Assembly (NCBI RefSeq): GCF_014637345.1
Contig: NZ_BMEX01000004.1
Location: 62,001 to 126,000 of the forward strand
DNA: 64,000 nucleotides
Reading direction: 5' to 3'
Origin: Kroppenstedtia guangzhouensis
GTDB taxonomy: Bacteria > Bacillota > Bacilli > Thermoactinomycetales > DSM-45169
Below the pieces are notes generated by a model. The model worked only from the letters and a program-made list of their open reading frames with translations. It did no database searches and was not told the origin of the DNA. A program made the position numbers and the translations under genes. Each line of letters opens with the position of its first letter. Position 1 is the first letter of the stretch. Shown piece after piece: positions 16,867 through 24,300 of this stretch.

Positions 16867-17676
16867 ATGAGCAAGCTTCAGATCCAACAGACGCAACAAG
16901 GGGATGTGGAGGCTCTTCAGTTTAAATTTAACTTTTTTGAAAATAGATTTCGCATCTGTGTCTATCATGTGGATGGCCTGTTGCTGGAGACCGGGCCGCG
17001 GCGGGTTCGAAGAGAAGTGAAGAAGTTTGCAGAAGAGATTCAACCCCGAGCCATTGCCCTTACCCATTTCCATGAGGATCACAGCGGCAATGCGGGACTT
17101 CTGTCAAATCAGGGCAGGACTCCGGTCTGGATGGGGAAGCGGACGGCGGAAATTTTGTCCGACCCGCCCCGGATTCCCTTCTATCGGAAGCTGGTTTGGG
17201 GTTCGATCGATCCGGTCCGAGGGGAAGTGGGGGATGTGATTGAGACGGATCGCTTTCGTTTTCGGGCGATTCCCACCCCCGGTCATTCGGAGGATCATAT
17301 CGCCTGGGTGGAAGAAGAGCAGGGCTGGGCTTTCACCGGGGACCTGTTTCTCGGTACCCGCCTCCACTATGGAATGCGCGAGGAATCCCTAACAGATCTG
17401 GCGGCTTCCATCCGGCGTCTGCTGACGTTTCCGATCCGGACGGTTTTCTGTTCTCATGCCGGGGTGATCCCGGAAGGGGCGAAGTCCTTGGAAAAGAAAC
17501 TGGATTTTTTGGATTGGCTCCGTGATGAAACCTTCCGTCTTCACCGGCAGGGCGCCAGCTCCGGCGAAATCGCTTCCCGGCTGTTGAAAAAACAACCCGG
17601 ACTGGTCTGGTTTTCCCGGGGAGAGTTGTCACCGGTTCATTTGATTCGCTCCATCCTTCGGGAAGAGGAAGGGTGA
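16867..17676 (+). CDS. MBL-fold metallo-hydrolase
   Basis: A 269-residue metallo-beta-lactamase-fold hydrolase. The zinc motif HxHxDH is present as THFHEDHSGN. Further ligands lie in PTPGHSEDHIA (His), FTGDLFLG (Asp) and FCSHAGV (His). The C-terminal 60 residues are helical, as in hydroxyacylglutathione-hydrolase/LACTB2-like members. The substrate is not predictable. The start is uncertain: ATG 16867 begins the fold but lacks a strong ribosome site, while TTG 16828 has GGAG 5 bp upstream and would add 13 residues. The 3' end converges on the PTS EIIC gene with only 12 bp between stops; a small TGACACA/TGTGTCA hairpin overlaps both ends. Confidence 0.85.
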   Translation: MSKLQIQQTQQGDVEALQFKFNFFENRFRICVYHVDGLLLETGPRRVRREVKKFAEEIQPRAIALTHFHEDHSGNAGLLSNQGRTPVWMGKRTAEILSDPPRIPFYRKLVWGSIDPVRGEVGDVIETDRFRFRAIPTPGHSEDHIAWVEEEQGWAFTGDLFLGTRLHYGMREESLTDLAASIRRLLTFPIRTVFCSHAGVIPEGAKSLEKKLDFLDWLRDETFRLHRQGASSGEIASRLLKKQPGLVWFSRGELSPVHLIRSILREEEG

Positions 17677-17688
17677 CACAGTGATGTG

Positions 17689-18972
17689 TCAGGCGGATGG
17701 AAGATCCGATCCTTTGTCCGTCTCCATTTCTGCCATGTTCCGATCATAAATTTTGAAAAAGGGCAGATAAATGAAGAAAGAGATTGCGATGTTCAGCAAG
17801 ACGAGTACAATGGCTCTCCAATCCCCTCCGGTTGCCAGATAGGCACCGATCGGGGCCGGCAGGGTCCAAGGGGGTTGGATATAGGTGGGAGTGACTAAAC
17901 CTGCTGCTGTTGCAAAGTAGGACAGGGTGGCGGTGATCAGAGGTGTGATCACAAAGGGAACGATCATGATGGGATTTAAAACAATCGGCACACCGAAGAT
18001 CACCGGTTCGTTGATATTAAAGATTCCGGGAACCAGGCAGGCTCTGGAGAGCGTCTTGGAGTATTTTGATTTGGAGAACAATAGCATCGCCAGCACCAGG
18101 CCCAGAGTCGCACCGGACCCTCCGATCCATATAAACCACTGGTAAAGGGTTTCCGGAGCGATGTGGGGAATATGGGAAGAGCCCGAGGCTACAGCATCAG
18201 CGTTATTAAAGAGGTACACTTCCCAAACGGGACGTGCGACTGTGCCCACGACGGAGACCCCGTGAATCCCGAAGGACCAAAAGAATGTTATCAGAAAAAC
18301 CGGAATCCACACTCCGAAAATACTGTCTCCCGCCGTTACCAAGGGGCTGACAGCTTTGTCCACGACCTGATGCAGATCGATTTCGAAACCCACTGTGATC
18401 AAAGACATAAGGAGCACAACCAGTGCAACGGGGATCAGCGCTTCAAAAGATCGAGATACGGAGGCGGGAACCTGTTCCGGCATTTTGATTGTGATCTTGC
18501 TTCCTTTGCAAAGGCGCAGGACCTCCACGGAAAGGATGGAGACCAGCATGGCCACAAACAGACCGTGTCCCCCCAGGTTGTTCATGGGGAGTACAAATCC
18601 CAAATCTTCAATCATTTGGGGGGTGATGGTCAACAACAAGGCCGCCACCGCCGTCTGTGCCCCTGACAGGGGGTCCAAATCATAACTTTTGGCCAGATTG
18701 TATCCGACTCCGAAAGCGATATACAGCGACATGATAAACATGGTCAAACGGTAGGGGATCAAGATCTCGTTTGCATGTTTAGCAGCCCATTGGGAGATCA
18801 AGGAGTCTTCCGGCAGCGGGGGAAAAGCGACGATCAGGAAGAAGCTGCCAACAATGATGAAGGGCAATGCCGAAATCACTCCATCCCGAATCGCTCGCAG
18901 ATGCCGTTGTTCAGACAGTCTGGCCATCGGTCCGGATAGATTTTTATCCAAAAAAGAGATGAAACCATTCAT
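17689..18972 (-). CDS. PTS lactose/cellobiose-family EIIC permease
   Basis: A 427-residue integral membrane EIIC of the lactose/N,N'-diacetylchitobiose/cellobiose PTS family (CelB/LicC/GmuC type). About ten hydrophobic segments are visible, starting with ALPFIIVGSFFLIVAFPP. The conserved block FGIHGVSVVGTVARPVW and the substrate-loop region GIFNINEPVIFGVPIVLNP are present. The latter, with its Asn-Glu-Pro motif, contributes to sugar binding in ChbC-type structures. GGGAGGGAG precedes ATG 18972. It follows the EIIB gene by 29 bp in the same operon. The matching EIIA and phospho-glycosidase are not nearby. A chitinase gene 27 kb away makes chitobiose a possible substrate, but cellobiose or another beta-glucoside is equally possible. 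Confidence 0.92.
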   Translation of the reverse strand: MNGFISFLDKNLSGPMARLSEQRHLRAIRDGVISALPFIIVGSFFLIVAFPPLPEDSLISQWAAKHANEILIPYRLTMFIMSLYIAFGVGYNLAKSYDLDPLSGAQTAVAALLLTITPQMIEDLGFVLPMNNLGGHGLFVAMLVSILSVEVLRLCKGSKITIKMPEQVPASVSRSFEALIPVALVVLLMSLITVGFEIDLHQVVDKAVSPLVTAGDSIFGVWIPVFLITFFWSFGIHGVSVVGTVARPVWEVYLFNNADAVASGSSHIPHIAPETLYQWFIWIGGSGATLGLVLAMLLFSKSKYSKTLSRACLVPGIFNINEPVIFGVPIVLNPIMIVPFVITPLITATLSYFATAAGLVTPTYIQPPWTLPAPIGAYLATGGDWRAIVLVLLNIAISFFIYLPFFKIYDRNMAEMETDKGSDLPSA

Positions 18973-19001
18973 AGAGCTCTCCCTCCCTACTCAAAGTAGT
19001 A

Positions 19002-19310
19002 CTAGATCCCCATGAGCTGTTTTACGGTGTTCAGCAAGATCGGCCCGCCCAGCGGTGTATAAGCCTGGGGGGGAATGGCCCCACAAGGTACGGAAGCTTT
19101 GTCAGCCGCCTTCTGGATCGATTCCATCCGGTGCCTCACCTGGGGTGCGACCATGACGAGATCCCAGCCCTTCTTCAATTCGGATTCGATGTCGCTTGTC
19201 CCCACCGCCAGCACTTCCAGCTCCAATCCCTGCTTTTCCCCCTCCTTTTTCAACGCCTGTACCACAATTGCACTGGACATACCTCCCGAACATACGAACA
19301 ATACCTTCAC
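19002..19310 (-). CDS. PTS lactose/cellobiose-family EIIB
   Basis: A 102-residue cytoplasmic phosphotransfer protein of the cellobiose/chitobiose EIIB family. The phospho-Cys lies in the opening strand-loop LFVCSGGMSSAIVV. The second conserved segment DLVMVAPQVRHRM also fits. GTG 19310 is chosen because GGAGGAGG lies about 8 bp upstream and family members start exactly here; an ATG 10 codons earlier would give an atypical extension. It is the first gene of a two-gene operon with the EIIC. It receives phosphate from an EIIA encoded elsewhere. Confidence 0.92.
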   Translation of the reverse strand: MKVLFVCSGGMSSAIVVQALKKEGEKQGLELEVLAVGTSDIESELKKGWDLVMVAPQVRHRMESIQKAADKASVPCGAIPPQAYTPLGGPILLNTVKQLMGI

Positions 19311-19436
19311 ACGACTCGCCTCCTCCGAAAATGAATTCAATATATTTAGTATGTTCCCGATGCGACGGAGATTCGGCCGGGCTTGAAAGAAGCATGGGAA
19401 GGGGTTGATTTGACGGCTCTTTTTATGTATGATTTA

Positions 19437-19459
19437 ACTATCTTGTGTTACAAGATAGT
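19437..19459. promoter_or_regulatory. Perfect palindrome, probable PadR operator 1
   Basis: ACTATCTTGT (19437-19446) and ACAAGATAGT (19450-19459) form a perfect 10-bp inverted repeat with a 3-base spacer, immediately upstream of the padR-like gene. The same half-sites recur at 19829-19851 before the second gene. PadR proteins normally bind such palindromes and repress their own operon, so autoregulation is inferred. Confidence 0.75.
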
Positions 19460-19498
19460 ATCCGGGAAGGGGGAATCTCCATCTCCAACTACAGTCAA

Positions 19499-19813
19499 AT
19501 GCTGAAGGGGATTATGGAGGGGTGTATCCTCGCGGTGATCGAGGAAGGGGAGGTGTATGGGTATGAGCTCAGCCTCCGGTTGCAACAATACGGATTTCCC
19601 GAAGTGAGCGAGGGAAGCATTTACCCCTTACTGTTACGCCTGCAAAAGGAGAACCTGATCCGGGGCACCATGCACAAATCCCCCAGCGGCGGTCCACCGC
19701 GGAAATACTATCATCTGACTGAAGCGGGTACTGCTCAATTGATGCACTTTCGCCAACAGTGGACAGAGTTGAGTTCTGCCGTGAATCGGGTGATTCATGG
19801 GAAAAGGAAGTGA
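19499..19813 (+). CDS. PadR family transcriptional regulator
   Basis: A winged-helix repressor of about 104 residues from ATG 19499. It contains the PadR core: MLKGIMEGC, LAVIEEGEVYGYELSLRL, VSEGSIYPLLLRLQKENLI (recognition region) and PRKYYHLTEAG (wing). The short C-terminal helix is typical of PadR subfamily 2. Start uncertainty: the good ribosome site GGAAGGGGG (19465-19473) sits 7 bp before an ATC at 19481, which would give SNYSQMLKG, the usual length of this family. ATG 19499 is 25 bp away. Either an AUC start is used or the ATG is reached by a poor site. A perfect palindrome overlaps the promoter region. The next gene is its usual DUF1129-like partner. Confidence 0.88.
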   Translation: MLKGIMEGCILAVIEEGEVYGYELSLRLQQYGFPEVSEGSIYPLLLRLQKENLIRGTMHKSPSGGPPRKYYHLTEAGTAQLMHFRQQWTELSSAVNRVIHGKRK

Positions 19814-19822
19814 TTTTATTTT

Positions 19823-19857
19823 TGATCAACTATCTTGCTTTGCAAGTTAGATGATCA
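19823..19857. promoter_or_regulatory. Imperfect palindrome, probable PadR operator 2
   Basis: ACTATCTTGC (19829-19838), then TTT, then GCAAGTTAG (19842-19850), flanked on both sides by TGATCA (19823-19828 and 19852-19857). The left half-site ACTATCTTG is identical to that of operator 1. It lies between padR and the membrane-protein gene, suggesting that the second gene has separate control or that the repressor bridges two sites about 390 bp apart. Confidence 0.65.
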
Positions 19858-19872
19858 AGTGAGGTGGATTTT

Positions 19873-20565
19873 ATGAACACCGATGAGATGATTCAGATGA
19901 ACAACCAGCTTCGTGAAAAACTGACTCCAAAAAACAGGGAGTATTACGAAAAGATGTTGCTCTATCTCCGTTCCAGTCCCGTGCCTCAACATCAGACGGA
20001 GGAATTGTTGCTGGAATGGTTGGAGCACTTATTGGAGGCGGAGAAGCAAGGGAAAACCGCCCTCGAGGTCTTCGGCCCCGATCCACAAGAATACTGTGAG
20101 GAAGTGGTGGAGGCCATGCCCGAGCGGGGATGGGCCTCCCTGGGAAAAGAAATTCTTTTTATCGCCTGGTTGGGTTTAACGTGGACTTTTTTGGTGCATG
20201 GAGTGCTGGGAATCACCTTCCAACTGGTGGGAGAGTGGTGGGAGATTCCCTTCCGGGAGGGTTACGGACCGGATCAGCTTTCCCTCCTGTTTGTGGTTCA
20301 AATTTTGTGGTTGTTTTTCTTTATCCAATGGGTTTTTCACCATTTCCGGAAGACCGCTTTCAGCGAAGAAGAGAAAGATGTCCGGCAGAATTTGAAGCTC
20401 GGTTTTATTTCTGCCATAGGGTTAGGGCTGGTCTGGTTGCTTGAGTTTTGGCTGGATCGCTGGTTGTCCCTGCCCACTATTCCTCTGTCTCCGGTGATGA
20501 GTATCATCCTGTGGGCGGTCTTTTACTCGGTTTACAGGCTTTGGATTAGAAAGTTGGATTTTTAA
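19873..20565 (+). CDS. DUF1129-like membrane protein, PadR partner
   Basis: A 230-residue protein. The N-terminal 95 residues are soluble and helical (NNQLREKLTPKNREYYEKML; EELLLEWLEHLLEAEKQGK; a VFGPDPQEYCEEVV segment). This is the layout of small DUF1129/DUF1048-type proteins encoded next to PadR regulators. Four hydrophobic segments follow (starting ILFIAWLGLTWTFLVHGVLG, SLLFVVQILWLFFFIQWVF, LGFISAIGLGLVWLLEFW and VMSIILWAVFYSVYRLW). The function is unknown; such pairs are often tied to envelope stress or drug response. GAGGTG precedes ATG 19873. A PadR-type palindrome lies directly upstream. Confidence 0.8.
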   Translation: MNTDEMIQMNNQLREKLTPKNREYYEKMLLYLRSSPVPQHQTEELLLEWLEHLLEAEKQGKTALEVFGPDPQEYCEEVVEAMPERGWASLGKEILFIAWLGLTWTFLVHGVLGITFQLVGEWWEIPFREGYGPDQLSLLFVVQILWLFFFIQWVFHHFRKTAFSEEEKDVRQNLKLGFISAIGLGLVWLLEFWLDRWLSLPTIPLSPVMSIILWAVFYSVYRLWIRKLDF

Positions 20566-20643
20566 GAAGTCATTCCCTTATTTTGATTTATTTCCTGGGA
20601 AAAGGTTTCAGAAAACCACATCACGTAAGGAGGGGGGAAGGGG

Positions 20644-21063
20644 TTGATCCGTGTCGGCTTTTCCCATCTGGATTACAATGTATCCGACTTGAAAAAAGCT
20701 GTCGCTTTTTATGATCCGCTCATGAAATTCCTCGGGTTTTCCAAGGAAGTAGAGAGTCGGGAGTGGATTTTGTACGGAAACGGGCGGATGAAGTTGTGCC
20801 TCGTTCAATGTGGACCGTCCTTCGCTGGTGAGGGTTTCCATCGGAAACGACCCGGACTGAACCATATCGCTTTTCAGGCGGAGCACCGGGAAGATGTTGA
20901 TCGGACGGCTGTCTTTCTCAATGAACACGGAATTGCTACTCTCTATCAAAGTCCGGGGCAATTTCATTCGGAGCTGGAATATTATGCGGTCTTTTTTGAA
21001 GATCCCTTTCGATTGAAGTTGGAAGTGGTGTACAGTCCCTGTTACTTAAAGGATGGGGAATGA
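20644..21063 (+). CDS. VOC family protein (glyoxalase/dioxygenase fold)
   Basis: A 139-residue protein of the vicinal-oxygen-chelate fold. Two beta-alpha-beta-beta-beta units are visible, with metal-ligand candidates His8 (GFSHLDYNVSDL), His79 (PGLNHIAFQAE) and a Glu in the last strand (LKLEVVY). Such proteins are glyoxalases, dioxygenases or resistance proteins; the reaction cannot be read here. TTG 20644 is the start because AAGGAGG lies about 10 bp upstream. It stands 78 bp after the DUF1129-like gene on the same strand and could be cotranscribed. A hairpin follows, at 21085-21110. Confidence 0.85.
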   Translation: MIRVGFSHLDYNVSDLKKAVAFYDPLMKFLGFSKEVESREWILYGNGRMKLCLVQCGPSFAGEGFHRKRPGLNHIAFQAEHREDVDRTAVFLNEHGIATLYQSPGQFHSELEYYAVFFEDPFRLKLEVVYSPCYLKDGE

Positions 21064-21080
21064 TTCATGTAATCCCATAC

Positions 21081-21110
21081 CAAAAGCCAGCCCCCGAGGG
21101 AGGAGCCGGC
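21081..21110 (-). terminator. Hairpin between convergent genes, probable minus-strand terminator
   Basis: GCCAGCCCCCGAGGGAGG and AGCCGGC (21085-21110) form an imperfect GC-rich stem. Read on the minus strand it is followed by TTTTGG. It would end the SPFH/ribbon-helix-helix operon. Confidence 0.45.
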
Positions 21111-21151
21111 GTTAGGTAATTTTCTTCAAGATGCGAGTCAAAGCCGGAACC

Positions 21152-21334
21152 TCATGGTTCATCTGTTGATTCAGTGGGTCGGTCGGGTTTGTAGCGGCCG
21201 GCTTTTTTGGCTGCTGTTTTGAGCAGAAATTCCATTTGCCCGTTGACGCTGCGGAATTCATCAGCCGCCCATTTTTCCAATACCTTGTACAGTTCAGGGT
21301 CAATGCGCAAGAGAAAGCGTTTTTTGGAACTCAT
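21152..21334 (-). CDS. Small ribbon-helix-helix (Arc-type) DNA-binding protein
   Basis: A 60-residue basic protein with an Arc/MetJ-like ribbon-helix-helix: strand RFLLRID (residues 6-12), helix [15 protein letters not shown], then [17 protein letters not shown]. It fits the Arc-family/HicB-like RHH proteins that bind operators as dimers; the C-terminal tail is Pro/Glu-rich. Its ATG overlaps the stop of the upstream SPFH gene (ATGA, 21331-21334), so the two are translationally coupled. No toxin gene is adjacent, so it is more likely an accessory regulator of the SPFH operon than an antitoxin. Confidence 0.8.
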   Translation of the reverse strand: MSSKKRFLLRIDPELYKVLEKWAADEFRSVNGQMEFLLKTAAKKAGRYKPDRPTESTDEP

Positions 21335-22188
21335 GAGTACAGAGTGCCGGTATTGATGACCGGCTGTGTGTCCCTTTCAGCAACCAGTGCGACCATCAAG
21401 TTGTTGACCATTGCTGCTTTTCGCTCTTCATCCAACTTCACCAGTTGCTGATCTTCGAAGTGAGCAATGGCCATCTCCACCATGCCGACCGCCCCTTGCA
21501 CGATTTTCTCCCGCGCGGCAATGATCGCTTCCGCCTGCTGACGTCTCAGCATCGCTTGGGCGATTTCCTGGGCGTAAGCCAGGTGACTGATACGGGCTTC
21601 CATGATTTCCACTCCGGCGACTTGTAACCGCTCCTGTGCCTGACGCTTCATTGCCTCGGCCACTTCCTCGGGAATTCCCCGCAACGAAGGAACTTGGTCG
21701 TCGTGGCTGTCATAGGGGTAGCTGCTAGCCAAAGCCCGGATGGCGGTTTCCGATTGAATGGCCACAAATTCTTCGTAATCATCTACATCGAACAATGCTT
21801 TGGCTGAATCGACCACCCGCCAGACGACGACGGCACCGATCTCGATGGGATTCCCCTTTGCATCGTTCACTTTCAATTTCCCGCTGTTGAAGTTGCGGAC
21901 CCGGAGGGAAACCCGTTTTTTCAACGCGAGTGGGTTGGCCCAAAAAAAGCCTGAGCGCCGGATGGTGCCTGTATATTTTCCTAAAAAGATCAACACACGG
22001 GACTCATTGGGTTGAACGACAACATACCCGAGAAGGCCCACTGCAGCCGGTACTAGGAGCAAAATCCCGAGAGGTGGGTAAAAGAGGAGCAGCAGAACCC
22101 CTGCCAATGTAATCAATGCATGGATCAATACCACCGGGAAACCGCTGACATGCCAGGCAGATCGTTCATGGATTGGATCGACGGCCAT
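21331..22188 (-). CDS. SPFH/Band 7 domain membrane protein
   Basis: A 285-residue stomatin/flotillin-like protein. Two adjacent hydrophobic segments ([19 protein letters not shown] and [19 protein letters not shown], about residues 18-56) anchor it. The SPFH domain follows ([23 protein letters not shown] to [24 protein letters not shown]), then a helical oligomerisation tail. Such proteins scaffold membrane microdomains or protease complexes. ATG 22188 follows AAGGGG; an earlier ATG at 22209 lacks a ribosome site. It is coupled by a 4-bp overlap to a ribbon-helix-helix gene. Confidence 0.9.
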   Translation of the reverse strand: MAVDPIHERSAWHVSGFPVVLIHALITLAGVLLLLFYPPLGILLLVPAAVGLLGYVVVQPNESRVLIFLGKYTGTIRRSGFFWANPLALKKRVSLRVRNFNSGKLKVNDAKGNPIEIGAVVVWRVVDSAKALFDVDDYEEFVAIQSETAIRALASSYPYDSHDDQVPSLRGIPEEVAEAMKRQAQERLQVAGVEIMEARISHLAYAQEIAQAMLRRQQAEAIIAAREKIVQGAVGMVEMAIAHFEDQQLVKLDEERKAAMVNNLMVALVAERDTQPVINTGTLYS

Positions 22189-22312
22189 GTTTTCATCCCC
22201 TTTGTTCATATTTGTCTATCAATATGATATCATTTAGATATAGTAATGACAACATATAAAACGCCATCACCTATAAAAGACTAATGATCAAAATCTTTTT
22301 GGAAAACTGGAT

Positions 22313-22342
22313 AAAAAAAGAAAAGTGGTTCTTGCCACCTTT
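22313..22342 (-). terminator. Probable terminator of the small membrane-protein gene
   Basis: Read on the minus strand, GTGG-CAAGAA-CCAC (short stem at 22325-22338) is followed by TTTTCTTTTTTT. The stem is short but the T-tract is strong. Confidence 0.5.
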
Positions 22343-22358
22343 CCTCAGTGAGTGCGGT

Positions 22359-22748
22359 TCATTCTTTTTTTCTCCACAGGTAAAATGAATAAAGACCGTA
22401 ATAGGCAATGAAGAGCCCTAGGATAAAAAATGCGATGACAATACCGTAGTCCTGGCTTGAAACCTCATGGCTTACCAGAGTTCTGACTCCATACTTAATC
22501 ACCATATAGGCGATGATGAAGAGAAGGAGAAACCCATACCTCAGGAATTTTCTCTCTCGTTGCATCTCTTTTCCTTTCACCCTCATCCAATAGCGGAAAT
22601 AACCGATCGACGAGCCGACAAAGAATAGAATCAAAAACAAACCACGCAAAGGATGCTGATCGATAAAAGCCTTGATTATGGTGAAGACGGCCATTACTGA
22701 AAGGATGACAGAGGCAATGATGTAATAGTGAATGGAACGGTTTCTCAA
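22359..22748 (-). CDS. Small membrane protein of unknown function
   Basis: A 129-residue protein with four predicted membrane segments (YYIIASVILSVMAVFTIIKAF; LRGLFLILFFVGSSIGYF; FLRYGFLLLFIIAYMVIKYG; YGIVIAFFILGLFIAYYGLYSF) and a basic loop between helices 2 and 3. I do not recognise a family. The chosen TTG at 22748 has GGCGG 10 bp upstream; an upstream start in the same frame is possible. It is probably monocistronic: it has its own terminator and a repeat-bearing upstream region. Confidence 0.65.
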   Translation of the reverse strand: MRNRSIHYYIIASVILSVMAVFTIIKAFIDQHPLRGLFLILFFVGSSIGYFRYWMRVKGKEMQRERKFLRYGFLLLFIIAYMVIKYGVRTLVSHEVSSQDYGIVIAFFILGLFIAYYGLYSFYLWRKKE

Positions 22749-22820
22749 GGATTGTAAACCGCCTTTCGCCTGGGGTTGACTACACAATTACAATACCAAA
22801 TCTAAGACATATCCGTTCAA

Positions 22821-22842
22821 GTGTTGATTAGCCATATTTTGG
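22821..22842 (+). repeat. 22-bp dispersed repeat copy
   Basis: GTGTTGATTAGCC followed by ATATTTTGG. The next bases, TTGGTGAGGATCGTGTATTC, partly resemble the sequence after the 53993-54014 copy read on its own strand (ATAGAAAGATCGTGTTCA), so the homologous unit is longer than 22 bp. Confidence 0.7.
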
Positions 22843-23061
22843 TTGGTGAGGATCGTGTATTCCCGCACGACCGTTGCACCCATAGGGCACAAGTCTCGCC
22901 AGGGTCGCTTCGCTCCCGTTCTCGCTATGGCAACAAATGACTCTCCTTCACTCATTTTCCGGTTAATCGACAGCCCTGATATCAGTTGCTACTTTTCTAT
23001 ACAAATGGGGGTTATATCAAATAGAATTAAGAAAAACAGGTGACAAAATGTACATCATGAA

Positions 23062-23090
23062 TTGACACTTTTTGGGCATCGTAGTCATAA
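23062..23090 (+). promoter_or_regulatory. Sigma-A-type promoter of the COX4-like gene
   Basis: A consensus TTGACA (23062-23067), a 17-bp spacer and TCATAA (23085-23090). It is 45 bp upstream of the COX4-like start. Confidence 0.7.
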
Positions 23091-23135
23091 TAGTATTATA
23101 ATTTTGTTAACCATAACCGGGAAGGGGTGGAAAAA

Positions 23136-23438
23136 TTGCAGAAACCGGTGGTTGAACAACAATCGATCCGCAATGAACGGGAGAGCGAAGGAAGGTATCT
23201 GTTATCCTTTGTCTGGATGCTCCTGTTTACAGGGATCTCCTTTGCATTGGTGGGAATGAAGCTGTTGCCAAACCTGATCATTCCGGTGATTCTTCTGTTG
23301 GCCTCTCTGCAGGTTCTGATGCAACTGTTCACCTTTATGCATCTCGATTTCAAATGGTATCTGACAGCCACTGTGTTTATGGGAAGCGGTTGCATCGTCG
23401 CTGCTACGGCGATCATCGCCATGCTCTTCTGGGTGTGA
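23136..23438 (+). CDS. Cytochrome c/quinol oxidase subunit IV-like protein
   Basis: A 100-residue membrane protein of the bacterial COX4/CtaF/QoxD type: three helices (LLSFVWMLLFTGISFALVGM; LIIPVILLLASLQVLMQLFTFMHL; WYLTATVFMGSGCIVAATAIIAM). The characteristic QLFTFMH motif closes helix 2. It would stabilise a haem-copper oxidase. It is not in an oxidase operon: it has its own promoter and its own strong terminator, which is unusual. AAGGGG 8 bp before TTG 23136 suggests that start; GTG 23127 would add three residues but abuts the ribosome site. Confidence 0.78.
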   Translation: MQKPVVEQQSIRNERESEGRYLLSFVWMLLFTGISFALVGMKLLPNLIIPVILLLASLQVLMQLFTFMHLDFKWYLTATVFMGSGCIVAATAIIAMLFWV

Positions 23439-23442
23439 GATC

Positions 23443-23472
23443 GGGAAACCCTCTCCATGGAGAGGGTTTCCC
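23443..23472. terminator. Bidirectional hairpin between COX4-like gene and uppP
   Basis: A perfect 14-bp stem GGGAAACCCTCTCC / GGAGAGGGTTTCCC with a 2-base loop lies between convergent genes, 4 bp after one stop and 3 bp from the other. It has no long T-tract on either strand. Confidence 0.7.
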
Positions 23473-23475
23473 GTG

Positions 23476-24258
23476 TCAAAAACGGCCGGTCCATTGGAAA
23501 AAGAGGACGATCACTCCCATTCCCCAGACGTAAACAGCGAAGATTTTGAGAGAGCTTTGTTTGAGCAGATTGATCATCCAACGGACCGCCAAGTAGCCGA
23601 ACAGGGCGGACATGAGTGTCGCCATCACCAAGGAAGAGAGTGGAAGCACCTGAGTCTGCCCTGACATCAGATCGACAAACTGAAGGAGCAGCGCCCCGGC
23701 GATCGCCGGGATGGATAGAAAAAAGGAAAAGTGGGCGGCGGCGGATTTGTCGATGCGGCGAAACAAGGCGGCAGCGATCGTGAGACCGGAACGGGAGATG
23801 GCCGGCAGAATCGCCGCCCCCTGCCAGACTCCGATAAAAGCGGCATCAGCATAAGAGATCTCTTCCAACTGTTTATGGCCGTGCTGTTTCCAGTTATCGG
23901 AAAGCCACAGAATCAGGCCGGTGGCCAGAAATTCCCATCCGATCGTGACCCCGGTCTCTGAGATCTCTTCAAAGAAATCTTTGAAAGCGAGCCCGATGAT
24001 CACCGTGGGGATGGTCCCTGCCACCAAAAGTCCGCCCATTCGACTGAAGGGGTTTTTCAGGAGGGAGATGATCTCCTCCCGATACACCGCCAAGACAGCG
24101 ATCAGGGTGCCGAGGTGGAGCATGGTGTCCAAGAACAACCCCGCCTCGTCCAAGCCGAACAGATGTCTGCCGAGATACAGATGACCGGTGCTGCTGACGG
24201 GCAGGAATTCAGTCAGCCCCTGGATGATGCCCAGCACCGTGGCTTCCAGCCAATCCAT
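23476..24258 (-). CDS. uppP: Undecaprenyl-diphosphate phosphatase
   Basis: A 260-residue integral membrane enzyme (UppP/BacA) that dephosphorylates undecaprenyl pyrophosphate to recycle the lipid carrier for peptidoglycan; it can confer bacitracin tolerance. The signature GLTEFLPVSSTGH is at residues about 14-26. The second active-site block ILPAISRSGLTIAAAL is present. About eight hydrophobic helices fit the fold. The ATG at 24258 is preceded by AAGGGGG. It is the last of three minus-strand genes with modest spacing (EamA, TlpA-like, uppP). Confidence 0.96.
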   Translation of the reverse strand: MDWLEATVLGIIQGLTEFLPVSSTGHLYLGRHLFGLDEAGLFLDTMLHLGTLIAVLAVYREEIISLLKNPFSRMGGLLVAGTIPTVIIGLAFKDFFEEISETGVTIGWEFLATGLILWLSDNWKQHGHKQLEEISYADAAFIGVWQGAAILPAISRSGLTIAAALFRRIDKSAAAHFSFFLSIPAIAGALLLQFVDLMSGQTQVLPLSSLVMATLMSALFGYLAVRWMINLLKQSSLKIFAVYVWGMGVIVLFFQWTGRF

Positions 24259-24300
24259 GGGGAACCCCCTTCGCCCGTCCGGTGGCGGGCATGCAGAAGA

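Larger units (their letters stand above)
22749..23135. other. Intergenic region with 22-bp repeat and promoter
   Basis: A 22-bp repeat copy at 22821-22842 is followed by a GC-richer stretch (about 22850-22930) that does not resemble its surroundings or any gene, possibly relic mobile DNA. AT-rich DNA with a good sigma-A promoter at 23062-23090 completes the region. No coding sequence was seen. Confidence 0.45.

Noticed and set aside
21152-21334. Toxin-antitoxin module around the ribbon-helix-helix gene
   Set aside because: No small toxin-like ORF lies next to it; its partner is an SPFH membrane protein.
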